In this document: one piece after another, positions 47,423 to 58,057 of the stretch
Layout: every line of letters starts with the position of its first letter
Numbering within the stretch: the stretch's first letter is position 1
Origin: Sporodiniella umbellata
Taxonomy: Eukaryota; Mucoromycota; Mucoromycetes; Mucorales; Rhizopodaceae
Direction of reading: 5' to 3'
NCBI GenBank assembly: GCA_025677835.1
Contig: JAIXMR010000041.1
Location: 122,001-186,000 of the forward strand
Length of the DNA stretch: 64,000 bases
The notes under the pieces: model-generated
Database searches by the model: none
Told to the model about the DNA's origin: nothing
What the model saw: only the letters and a program-made list of their open reading frames with translations
Made by a program: the position numbers and the translations under genes

Positions 47423-47852
47423 AAAAGGCGTACTCATTTTTTTTCCTAAAAAACATAATAAAATTACTCAAAAACTACTCCATTTACAAACGATTGTGCT
47501 TGTATAACTTTTGAGGCAGATGCATCTGAGTGATAAAACCCAGAAAAACGGACAAGCCTGTAAAAATTACAATCAAATTAAATGCGGGGTAAAAGACATA
47601 CAGCTTTTACTTTAAAAGGCTCGATTTGGTTTATCCGCAAAGCTACTTTTTTTCTCCCTGGGAAAATTAATGTATTTGACATTGATCTTGCTCTTTTTCC
47701 AATTCCTTCAATCAATTTCCCGCATTTTGTTGAATAGATATAATACTCTATAGTATACTTGTCTTTCCTCCCTTCTTTCTTTAGCTCTCTTTTTCTTTTT
47801 TCTTTTTTTTTTTTGAAAAAAAAAAAATAACAAAAAAAAACCTATACTTTAT
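47423..47852. other. spacer after the element
   Basis: Pyrimidine-rich leader (tctttcctcccttctttc near 47761), poly(T) and poly(A) immediately before the small gene at 47853. No other feature. Confidence 0.45.
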
Positions 47853-48197
47853 ATGAGTCAACGCGATACAGATTACAAGCTGTCTAGTACAGTAAAGCAC
47901 ACCTCAGCGTACAACTACGAGCCGATTGCCAAATCAAATCATAACAGTCTACAAGACGTCATATCCAGATATCAAAAAAACCCAGAACTCTTAAAGCTAA
48001 TACTCGCCAGTAAAGTAGAAGAAGACAAACGAAAAACAGAAGAGGCTAAGCTAAAATCGAAAGAGCTTGACGTGTACATAAATCGACAAAAGTTCGAAAA
48101 TAGACGACGGTCTTTTCCTTCAAAAAACAACTCCTTTAGAAGAATTGCACCTTGCGAAGAGGCTAATATAACCTCAGCTTTACTACCTTCAAAGTAA
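47853..48197 (+). CDS. small coiled-coil protein, unknown
   Basis: Single-exon 114-aa frame: MSQRDTDYKLSSTVKHTSAY, then a helix NSLQDVISRYQKNPELLKLI, and a highly charged coiled coil LASKVEEDKRKTEEAKLKSKELDVYINR followed by a basic patch (RRRSFPSKN). The promoter-like pyrimidine tract and poly(T/A) just upstream resemble those of neighbouring real genes. The ELLKLILASKVEEDK...EEAKLK segment reminds me of linkers in Mucorales regulators, but I cannot name a family. Confidence 0.55.
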   Translation: MSQRDTDYKLSSTVKHTSAYNYEPIAKSNHNSLQDVISRYQKNPELLKLILASKVEEDKRKTEEAKLKSKELDVYINRQKFENRRRSFPSKNNSFRRIAPCEEANITSALLPSK

Positions 48198-49777
48198 ATG
48201 GACTAAAGAAATAACAAAACAGACTGTCCCATTTACTCTTTATATAGCTCATCACACTCTAAAAGAAGAAGATCAATACAAGTCGTCAGCAGAGCAACAA
48301 AATCCAACGAGGTCCCAATGAATGACGGGTTGTTTAGGAAAAATAGCGGAAATACGTTACAGAAAAAAAACTGAGAATAAAAGCACCGTGTTTCCAATAT
48401 CAAATGACAGTTATCAGAATCGTAAATAAAAACACTTGACAGAGTAAGCTTGTTACTCTTTATACTGTTTTCTTTTTTGCTTGAAATTTTTTTAACAATT
48501 AAGTTCCTACTTTGTCGACATTTACAAAAAAAAAAAAATAACCAGATCATTCCAAGACTGTAAAAACAAATCCCCCATAGCAGCCTTGGTAACTCTACTA
48601 TCACTTTACAAGCCAAGTGTGTCATTAAAAAATGCATATGATTTCATACTCTGTTAATAACTCAATGTAGATCTTCTGTCTTCAAATACGTTTTTTTTTG
48701 CAACCCAGTGTTCATTTTTTTGCCCGAAAAAAGCTGGCAAAGTTGAGTTCGGGTGAAAATGAATACAAACATACGGTCGTATGAGTTGGATTTCACCAAC
48801 ATCCTTTTTTTTTTAGACCATACAAATCTTGATTTAAAATGCTGTATCTCAATTTAATATGTAGATTAAAAAGACCTTTTCACTTCTTTTTGTATTTCAT
48901 AGCTATCGCTGCGAGCGACCCGTTGTTGCGTTCACTAAAACTTGTGTTTGCTTTTTGAATGTAAATACAGTTGAATAACTAACGCCTTTGCTTGTTTCCG
49001 GCGCGACATCCTGCGTATAAAATTTTTGGTTTGAAACCCTTAATGCTTATGACTGCTAAATTGATTATGGTTTTGCTAAAGTTTTCTGGGTTGCAACAAC
49101 ATGTTGCAGAAAAAATTCTCTTTTTGTTATTGCCATGTAAAATTAGGTCAGCTGCTTCGCAACATCTGTTTAAATCACCAATTGCTAGCTGCCTCTATTT
49201 AATACAACAAATTTTTGTGAGTCTTTCTACTAAAAATTAAACCAGAAATGCGATCCTGGTAGTATGAAGTAGTGAGTTACGATTGTGTAACAACGCGTTT
49301 GACACACATAATCTACTCAACCTTGGATTGTTTAATAAAGTGGATCATTGACGTCGGTTATCTGATGTTTATTAATAGCACAGCAACTTCAATTAGACTC
49401 GTCCATCAATATACAATGTACACGCCGATTAAACATACGCGTCTCGCGTATTGTTTAACGTATCTTTATGTTCGCAGTTTAGCTTTTATTTTTTAACAAG
49501 AGCTACAAGTGTATACGCTTCTATTTTTTTTTTTTTTTGGTACGTTCAACCTGAGATAGAATTTTCAAAAAGTAATTCTAAACAAGCGTTTGATCAAGTT
49601 AGACTTTTAATACTATCTGTCATTTTTAAGTCTCAGAACTCCAAATAGATTGAAAAAACCCCGTCAGATTGATGTGACTCTTTTGAACTTAATAAAAGAG
49701 ATGAGATTCAGTCAACGGTTTCAAGTCTTTTTCTCTTCTCTTTTTCTTTTTTTTTTTTTTTTTTTTTTGTAAATAAA
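48198..49777. other. intergenic, 1.58 kb
   Basis: Mostly AT-rich. Short frames at 48233-48637 (minus) and 48992-49240 (plus, hydrophobic, HPAYKIFGLKPLMLMTAKL) look like chance or decay. A poly(T) run (about 49747-49768) precedes the DHODH start. Confidence 0.45.
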
Positions 49778-50719
49778 ATGGCTGATCTTTCTACTAAAAT
49801 TGCTGGTGTTCAACTTCCTAATCTTTTATTCAATGCATCCGGTGTTTGCTGTCAAACTGAAGCTGATTTAAAGCAGATGGTTGATAGTGAGTCTGGATCA
49901 TTGATCACTAAGTCTGCTACATTTGAACAGCGGGAGGGTAACCCCTCGCCTCGTTATTTGCCTTTACCCAGCGGTATTGGTAGTATCAACTCAATGGGAC
50001 TTCCCAACGAGGGTTTTGAATACTATTTGAATTATGCCAAAAACTACGATTATACCAGCGCCAAACCGCTTTTTATTTCTTTATCGGGTCTTTCTCTAGC
50101 AGATAACGTCAAAATGTGCGAAGCATTTGTAGCCGCAGACCTCCCATGTGTTCTCGAAGTAAACTTCTCTTGCCCTAATGTCCCAGGTAAACCTCAGCTT
50201 GGTTATGATATGGAAGCAATGGAAAGCGCTCTCAAAGTTCTCTCTCCATTGATCAAGAAGCCTTTTGGTGTCAAATTACCCCCTTACTTTGATATTGCCC
50301 ATTTCGATGCTGCTGCTGCTATATTTAACAAGTTTGATAACCTGGCATTTGTAACCTGTATTAATTCTGTTGGTAACGGACTCGCTATTGATTTCGAAAC
50401 AGAAACAGCTTTGATCAAACCTAAGGACGGTTTTGGTGGTCTAGGTGGTTTGATGGTTTTGAATACCGCTTTGGCTAATGTAAACGCCTTCCATCGCAGA
50501 CTGAATAACAAACAAGTGATTGGTGTGGGCGGTGTCACTTCCGGTAAAGAAGCGTTCCTTCACGTCTTGGCTGGTGCAAGTGCTGTCCAAATCGGAACTC
50601 AGCTCAAGGAAGAAGGCCCTGTGGCTTTTGCTCGTATTAAGAAAGAATTATCTGACATAATGACTGCCAAAGGATATACATCATTAGAAGACTTCCGTGG
50701 TAAAGTCAAAACTTTGTAA
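49778..50719 (+). CDS. URA1: class 1A (fumarate-dependent) dihydroorotate dehydrogenase
   Basis: Cytosolic FMN enzyme that oxidises dihydroorotate to orotate with fumarate as acceptor (pyrimidine synthesis). Intronless, 313 aa, the normal class 1A length. Signatures: NASGVCCQTEADL, GSLITKSATFEQREGNPSPRY, INSMGLPNEGFEYYL, EVNFSCPNVPGKPQLGYD with the catalytic Cys of class 1 enzymes (class 2 has Ser), GVKLPPYFD, INSVGNGLAID, FGGLGG, and GVGGVTSGKEAFLHVLAGASAVQIGT. No mitochondrial presequence or membrane helix, as expected for class 1A. Most fungi use the mitochondrial class 2 enzyme; Saccharomyces URA1 is the well-known exception of bacterial origin. Absence of introns among intron-rich neighbours is compatible with transfer. 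It converges on SCC3, with 33 bp between stop codons. Confidence 0.93.
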   Translation: MADLSTKIAGVQLPNLLFNASGVCCQTEADLKQMVDSESGSLITKSATFEQREGNPSPRYLPLPSGIGSINSMGLPNEGFEYYLNYAKNYDYTSAKPLFISLSGLSLADNVKMCEAFVAADLPCVLEVNFSCPNVPGKPQLGYDMEAMESALKVLSPLIKKPFGVKLPPYFDIAHFDAAAAIFNKFDNLAFVTCINSVGNGLAIDFETETALIKPKDGFGGLGGLMVLNTALANVNAFHRRLNNKQVIGVGGVTSGKEAFLHVLAGASAVQIGTQLKEEGPVAFARIKKELSDIMTAKGYTSLEDFRGKVKTL

Positions 50720-50752
50720 ATAATAATAAAAACACTTTATATAAAACAATTA

Positions 50753-53700
50753 TCACATGTTGCGGGGTCTCTTTTCTACACTGTCTTCATCCATATTTTC
50801 TAACGGGCGCTTATCGCCTGCTGAAGCATCAAGATCACCAAAGTCACCAAGATCCTCAATCATGTCTTCAAAGCCGCTGGGCGTAGCAGCTCCTGCCGCT
50901 GGTGTTTCTGCATTGTTCGCTCTCTTTGATGGGTCTATGAGATAATCGTTAATCATGACGCTTTTTTGCTCCCGCTCTTCTCTCTCCTTTCATACCATAA
51001 CGTAATCCCTTCTTTTTCAAAACGGTATCAATTGCTTTAATGTAATTCCTGTAATGATCCCATTCTTTTTTTTCGTGTTCCTCTTCTAGTCCGCTGTCTC
51101 TTAGACAGTCATCTAAGTGATTTCGGCTATACAAAATGTTAGTTAAAATATGTACGGACGACCTTTGTAACATACATCTTTGCAATGTCTCGAGCACGCG
51201 CTATATCTTTTCCAAAAACTGTAAGTACTTTGAAGAATTGAAGTGCGAGTTCCTTTTCATCGTCCTTGTTGCTGCTATGTGCTTCGCGAGCTTTTGCAAG
51301 AGTAAAAGAAATTCCCTCAAGGTGGATACGTTCACAAATAATTTGAGATACACCGTTGACTTGGTTTGCGTTTTTCAAGGATGTAGCCTGAAGTCTAGCT
51401 AGTTTCAGTGTTTTGTCAATAGATCGCCAAGAGCTGCCAATGTTTTTTGTAAAAGACTTGAAAAAAATAAAACCTGTTAGTTGTCTTTTGCTCCAATGCG
51501 TAAAACCTTTGCTAACATACCTTCTTCAATGAGCTTAAGTAGCTTCTACAAACACCGTCCACTGACAGCTGACCATTCGCAAGATCGGTTTCAAATTCAG
51601 TAAGCATAACCTCTACGACCTCGTCTACATCATTAAAGTATTTGGAACCATAGTGCTCAAGTAACGAAGATATGTGGCTGATATCAAAGACACCCATCAG
51701 TGAGCCTCGGGAATAACTTGTAAGAACTTGTGAGATAATGGCTTTTTGAGAAGCTTTCTGAGCATCGTCTAGCATAGAATCTTCTGTTTCAAGCCCTTTC
51801 AAGCTTTCAATTTGCTCTCCAACGTATTTTATACATGAGCTTTGTAATGAAGCGGATAGATTGGTTTTCAGACGCGCCATGTTGTGAGTGTTAAAAAAGT
51901 CACTGCTGAAAAGCCAGCATAGGTCAACCAAGTAATCAAAGGCAGTAGCACGCACCTCAGGAAGAGGGCTTACATCGGATCCATTGACAACTTCTGCAAA
52001 CTTGTCAATCACCCAATCCCGGCGCCTTTCAAGTGCAGATTCGTCACCCTCAGAATAAGATAAAGAATGACATTTCCATATAAAATGACGAGATACAACA
52101 GCTAAAGCAGATTCAGCGATCACTTTTTCTTTTTCATAACCAAATGTGGCTCTATCTACAAGAGCATCTGTTATAGCCGATACGTCTGGGCTGTAGTTGA
52201 CTACTGAATTAAAGTCTGTAAAGTTGATTAGATTGGCCAATCTAAACATACAAACTGATATAGTATGGACAAGGGCTGCATTGAAACGGGTGATAACAAG
52301 GTCAGTGCCAGAACATGACTCACGAACTTGTTCGACAATAGCCTCTTTTAACAAAGATATGAGCGGTGTGACAATCTGGGAAAGCTGCTCTGATTTCGAT
52401 AAGTGTTGCAGTGATTCGGAACAGTTTAAAATCAGGTTTTTCAAGACAGCTCTTTGATACACGTTTACCAAGATTTGCGTCAGACTGGTGCATTTGTCTT
52501 CAGCACGAAGCTCTATATAAACACTAAGATCCATCAACTGAGGTAAAGATACAAGACGTGCCATTTTGCCAGCATCGTCGCTATGTCTCTCTAAAAGCTT
52601 AGGGAGTACGTCCACTAAATGCCCAGAGACTTCTTTTTTTACAGCAAGCAAAAGAGGTTCGATAGGGGTCTTTCTCTTATCAGCCTTGATCTTTAACTTA
52701 TATCCCTTTTCAATAGTTGTTTCAAAGCAGGCAACAAGAGCGTTCACAAGAGCAAATTCCTCTTCTTCTGATAGCCTGTAGTGTTCCTCTATTTCCAAAG
52801 TATCCATTGAATCGTCTTGGACAAAGGAGCGAGAGTGGTCATAAGTTAAATATTCAGACATGGCTTGATAGTCTTGTAATTCTGGGAACTGGCTCCACAT
52901 GGCGTCCACTATATTAGCAATAAGCTGACTCTTTCTTTCAAATACATTGCTTTTTAATGTAACAGGGTCCACCAACATATTAGTTTCCTCCTGCTCGCTA
53001 GCTTCCTGTTTCAGTATAGTATTAGTCTGCTGAACTATAAATGCTGCAAACGATTTGAAAACAACCCAGCTTCGTTTAGCCTTGGCTGTTTTGTTTCTTC
53101 GCCCCTTTGTGTTGTTGATTTCGTTTATCAAGGGAAGGATCAGCTTAGTCTCCATTGTGGCCTGTACATAGGGGGCAACAGCATAGCGAATACGCGGCAA
53201 TTCTGAAGCAATCCAGCTCCATAAAGTAGTTTGCCCCTCGTCGCTCAAAATTTGTACTTGTGACTTGTAAAGCAAAGAGCACAGGTGAATAGCCTGTACA
53301 CGTACAGAAACATCAATATCATAAAGCGCTATCTGTTCTATACGAGACTTGAATCGACCAGTGAAATCAGAGAGTTCAGAGAATATTCTTTCTTTTTTGT
53401 ATAAAGCGATCATGCATTTGATAGCCTCTGATCTTACGCTAGCATAAGGATCATTGAGGGCCCAGCCAAAGTATCTAAAATAGGCGTTGTTGACAAAATA
53501 CGATTCGAATTTCAGCATCCAATGGTGTAGCTCTTCTAAACATTCTATTCGAATAATAGATTCAACGTCACGGGAACGACGAACAAATATGCTCTCAAAA
53601 AAAGCACCAAGAAACTCTTCGACGTCTTTCAATTTTCGCTCGGCAGTGTTGGCGTTGTGTTTGAGTGATCTAACTTTTTGTGTATCCCTAGAAGTGCGCT

Positions 53701-54887
53701 TTCTTTCTTCTGCTTTCAGCTGATTTTTAGAGGTAACGGACAGGGACTTTGCATTTTCGCCAACAGTACACAACGTGTTGATCAATTTGAGAGCAATGAG
53801 TGTGGCGGTATGGCGAAAAGGTCGATACGTTGAGCTGATAAAAAAAAAATTAAATATGGTTCTATTGAGACTACTTTACCTTGACATAGTAGTCAGCCAA
53901 TTCTGTAGCGTCTCGATCAACACGCCATCGTGAATAGTCTCGTGTTGTGTTTGATCAATGAGTTCGGCAAAAAACAACAACAGTCTAGATCTAAATGCCC
54001 TGTCCTCCTTAGACTTGGAAATAATTGGATATTCATGGCTTGGTAGCTAAATATCCAAGCTTGTTACTATGCAGTTTGTTGCGAGCTATATGATTACCTT
54101 AACAAGCTCGTCTTGAAGCTCTTGGAGAGCATTAACAGAACCGTCTTCTTCACTAAAAGCAACATCCGTAACAGCCATAGAGCAACCTGAACACTACATA
54201 AAAAATAAGAAAAACAAATGGGGCTCTTTTTGTTTTTACACGCAAAACAAAATTGATAAGCTCTCTCAGTGAGGTGTCACTATCGCTATTATACTTGTCA
54301 ATCCATTCAGACACTAATAGATCAACCTTGCATTCTGGGTCTACAATTCTATCTAATAAAAGTATACAAATGAGAAAAAAAAAAAAGAAACAGTATAGAG
54401 CTGTATCTGCTCTTACCGTATAAACTTCGCTGTTGGTCTGACTGAGATTGACTAATGGGTTCCAATAATTGACTGCTTGTGGCTACAGTAATGTTGGTTT
54501 TCTTGCTCTTTCTTCCTTTAGTTCTTCTTGAATTTTTAGCTCCTGAATCAGATTCATAATCGCTGTTGCTACTATCAGAACTTTCCAATTCATCATCCGA
54601 TTCATCGTTGTCAGATGTTTCTTGTTGAAGTATAACCTTAGTAGCCTCTACATTTAATTGTTGTTATTTTTTGTTTGGCATTTTTTTTTTCAAAAAAAAA
54701 TGCTTTTTTTCCTTGTTTCTTTTTACGTACTAGTTCTTTGTTTTGCAAATAGGCTCGGTACAGTTTTTGCACGTAAAGAAACTCGAGAAGAGCTAGTCTA
54801 CACAATTTCAAACGTTATTTTTTGTTGCTACTAAACAAGAAAACGCATATTTACTGTCGTTGAAGATTTCTTTTGGGATTTGGCCAT
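50753..54887 (-). CDS. SCC3: cohesin subunit SCC3/STAG (stromalin)
   Basis: Large minus-strand gene starting MAKSQKKSSTT at 54887, with an acidic Ser-rich N-terminus (NDESDDELESSDSSNSDYES, KGRKSKK), then exons for SEWIDKYNSDSDTSLRELINFVL and SHEYPIISKSKEDRAFRSRL. The main exon (to 51522) holds the stromalin conservative domain: FVRRSRDVESIIRIECLEEL, NNAYFRYFGWALNDPYASVR, IDVSVRVQAIHLC. HEAT-like helices follow. Three further exons end the protein; the GTATGT donor at about 51190 gives AKIRNHLDDCLRDSG, and a short intron (GTATGA...CTCATAG, about 50939-51000) avoids a stop and adds an acidic tail ending EKRPRNM. SCC3 binds the kleisin and DNA to hold sister chromatids together. At least seven introns. 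Confidence 0.9.
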
Positions 54888-55095
54888 TATGAAATTATCT
54901 GTAACCCAAATAAAAAAAACTCAAAAAAAAAAAAGGAATAAACGCGTAGTTCTGCTTGATACATGAGCTCGCGTAAAAGCTCCGACAGACAAATGTTTTT
55001 TTTATTTTAAAAAGTCTATGTTTTTTGTCAATTTATTTTTTTTTAAAAAAAAGAATCGATCTACTTTAAGTAACCGTTACTTTCTTTTGCTCTGA

Positions 55096-56550
55096 TTAAG
55101 CTTTGTGCTTGTTAATAAAATCCTTATGGAAAGCTTCTATACTAGAGCAAAAATCATCAAAGAGGTGTTCTTCAGGAAGGAAGGTAGAACGGAAATGGTA
55201 GGTTCCCTTTTCTTGGCCGAAGCCCGAACCAGGAACAACACAAACACCAGTGGCTTCTAGCATTGCCATTGAGTAGTAAGCATCAGCAGCCATATTCTGT
55301 TTTTTGGCTTTTTCAACTGCTTTTTCGGGCAATCTGATTTGAGGGAATAGGTACATAGCACCCTCAGCACTGTTACAAGTTACACCTTCCAAGCCGTTAA
55401 AACAAGTTGCAAGCTTAATGGCTCTACGTTTCAATGATTCAAAGATAGTATCCACTTCTTGCTTGTATTGCTTATATGAAGCGTCCCCTTCAGTAGGAGG
55501 GTTGGTCATCAAATCAACCATAATCTGGCCATGAATATTAGGGCACAAAGAGACAGATGAAATCTTATAGAGCTGATCCATAATTTGATCGTCAATATTA
55601 ACGCATTCAAAGTATCCACCACGGCGACCGCATTCACCAATCATACCCTTAGAGATAGAGTGGAAAGAGAAAAGCTCTTGGTTGCTGTATTCGGGGCCCA
55701 TAGATTGTAAAACCTTTTTGAAACTGTGGAAAGGGCGATGTTCAGCTTGATAAATGTTGGTTTGATAAACTTCATCAGCCAAAAGTACAATACGTTCTGT
55801 GTGACAAAAGTCAATGATATCGCGCATATTTTCTTCAGACAAACACTGGCCTGTAGGGTTGCCAGGATTGATTATTACCAAAGCACGCACATCTACTCCC
55901 TTTTCTCTGGCTTCGCGGACAGATTTTTCAAGATCCTTGCGATCCAATCCCCAGTCTTGATTTTCGTTGAGATAGTAAGGTACAGCGTTGGCATCCACCA
56001 ATGAAAGTGTGGCAGAGTAAAGGGGATATTGAGGAATAGGAATCATGATACCAGTCTTGTTGTGTTGTGTCAAAAGCTGAAGTACTTTCTGGACACCCTC
56101 TGAAGCGCCTTGAGTCAAAAAGATGTTTTCGGGATTGGCTTGGTAGCCGTCACGGCGCTCAATAAACTTTGCAACGTTCTCGCGAATAAACGGAATACCC
56201 TTTGAATGAGAATAGGCTCCAACACTGCCGATGTTCTTAAGCAGTACCTCGGCACGTTTAATAGCGTCTACTGGATAAAGTTTAGAAATTATCTCTCTAT
56301 TTTCTGCTTTCAACAGCTCGGGGTTATCACATAAAGATGCGACCTATAATACACGTAAGCTTTTCTCCACTCTATTTGTTTGTGTATGAAAGAAAAGCCC
56401 TTACCTGTCTGAAAAAAGTAATAGGCTTTTGATTGAGTTGTTGGGGGTTTCCAATATTACAGAAAACCACTTTATCGAAGTTTAACTTGGAAGGATCTGT
56501 CTTTAATTGCTGTTTACAAAAACAGATATTTGTTTGCGATCTTAACAACT

Positions 56551-56586
<36 letters not shown>

Positions 56587-56839
56587 AACATACCTTGCTC
56601 AAAGCTTCAGCTCGGATAGGTATAGCACCACGAACAGCGTATTCAACATTCTTGATTAATGGATGCATAGTGTCAATATTGAGCACCTTATCTACAAAAT
56701 AATTAGATCAAGCTTCATATATTATTGTTTTTGCTTGAATTATACCATGCTTCTTTGCAGTGCTTGAAGCCAATCTTATAAAGTTTTTGCTCAATTGGTA
56801 GGATCCTACTTTGGAGGCGCGACTGAGGGCGGATATCAT
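55096..56839 (-). CDS. ALT1: alanine aminotransferase, probably mitochondrial
   Basis: PLP enzyme interconverting alanine + 2-oxoglutarate and pyruvate + glutamate. Exons 56839-56746, 56691-56594, 56509-56405 and 56343-55096 give 514 aa. The N-terminus (MISALSRASKVGSYQLSKNFIRLASS) is an Arg/Ser-rich presequence. Conserved blocks: EYAVRGAIPIRAEAL, VVFCNIGNPQQLNQKPITFFRQV, GAYSHSKGIPFIRENVAKFI, IPQYPLYSATL, VIINPGNPTGQ, LLADEVYQTNIY, FHSISKGMIGECGRRGGY (PLP lysine in SISKG), VVPGSGFGQ and FRSTFLP (substrate Arg). The poly(T) stretch at 56553-56584 lies inside the second intron, so it does not affect the protein. Confidence 0.95.
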
Positions 56840-57729
56840 ATGTGGTTTTTTTTTTTGAAAAATAAAAAAAAAGTGGGAAAAGAAGGAAAAAAACCAGAAA
56901 ATATTACGATTTTAAAGATCAACTCTATTTTCTGAGAGCTCCGAATGTCGTGTAACACTTGAGTCACAAACGTCCGGGGTATTTCTTTTTGTTTGTGACC
57001 CTTTTCGGACGAAGAGAATGAGGTCTATCAAAATATATACAGCGGCTCAACCTTTAAGAGTTTGGAAAAAAGCAAGCTTTACAGCAGTTTCTGCGTTTTT
57101 TTAAGATCAACTTGCAAAGAGTCGTACCAAGCTCGAACAACAACCATTGGAAAACCCATAGGGATAATAAAAAAGGTGCCTTTTTCTCCCAAACACAATC
57201 CTAGCTACAGACAATGGAAACGTATAGTATAATAAAGTCAGATCCTAATATAGCTTTTTTTCAGCACAGGGTTGACTAACGTAGCTTGTGCATATATACT
57301 ATTTGTGTCTCTGATAAGGCTTTAAAATAATGCTTAAATGTCAGTAAGCTTAGTAGTATCACATCTCATCGAACATACCAAGACGTTGATAGACACTGAG
57401 AATATTGAATTCTATAAGTAACCAATTTCGAAAGAGAAAAAAAATTCGGAATTGCCAATTTCAAGTAAGCGAATGACTGTTGCAAATCAGTATTTTTATG
57501 TCTCCTCATACTACAGCCTTAATTTAATGATAGTTCAAAAAAAAAAAAGAAATACAGAAAAGTCCAAACAAGTGAGAAACTACGCTTTTGCTACTATAAC
57601 AGCTTGTTGAGCGCATGGGGTTTGGGTTTTTCTAAAAAAAATAAAAAAAATCAGTCGTCAAGGTGTATTATTTGAAGAAATACTGTATTATGCTCATAAA
57701 CCACGCGCTGCGTTTGAAGGAAATAGCAA
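56840..57729. other. intergenic upstream of ALT1
   Basis: AT-rich, divergent from the small membrane gene. Poly(A) and poly(T) runs of 9-12 bases; no supported coding sequence. Confidence 0.5.
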
Positions 57730-58057
57730 ATGCAAGAGGCTAGAAAGCGCAAGTCTGTTGTACAAAGTAGGGAAATAGCTTGGGGTAAGTCTTATTTCAA
57801 GGAGAGCTGTCTTGACTTGACAAATATCTTTACTTGGCTTGGATACTCTCGACTTTGTTTAATTAATAGGATTGCTACTTGCCTGGCTGCTACCATTAAC
57901 TGCAGTTTGTTGGTTTCACTTGCTGTTAATAAAGACTTTTGTTCGCTATATAACAGCACAGTATAAAGTTAAAGACAAGATGGTTCTTTTAAATATAGCA
58001 AGAATTCACAATCGTCTAAGAGGTGCCTTGGCTTTTTTGAGTCGTGCAGGAACCTAG
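57730..58057 (+). CDS. small spliced membrane protein, unknown
   Basis: Exons 57730-57784 and 57870-58057, joined by a GTAAGT...TTAATAG intron in phase, give 80 aa. The sequence starts MQEARKRKSVVQSREIAWG, continues with a hydrophobic span LLLAWLLPLTAVCWFHLLLI (about residues 20-39), then KTFVRYITAQYKVKDKMVLLN and an Arg-rich end (IARIHNRLRGALAFLSRAGT). Basic residues on both sides of one membrane helix. No family recognised. Good splice sites and phase support it, while the short length and AT-rich surroundings weaken it. Confidence 0.5.

Noticed and set aside
48233..48637. 134-codon minus-strand hydrophobic frame
   Set aside because: Composition follows T-rich DNA (Phe/Leu/Cys); no motif and no neighbours supporting it.
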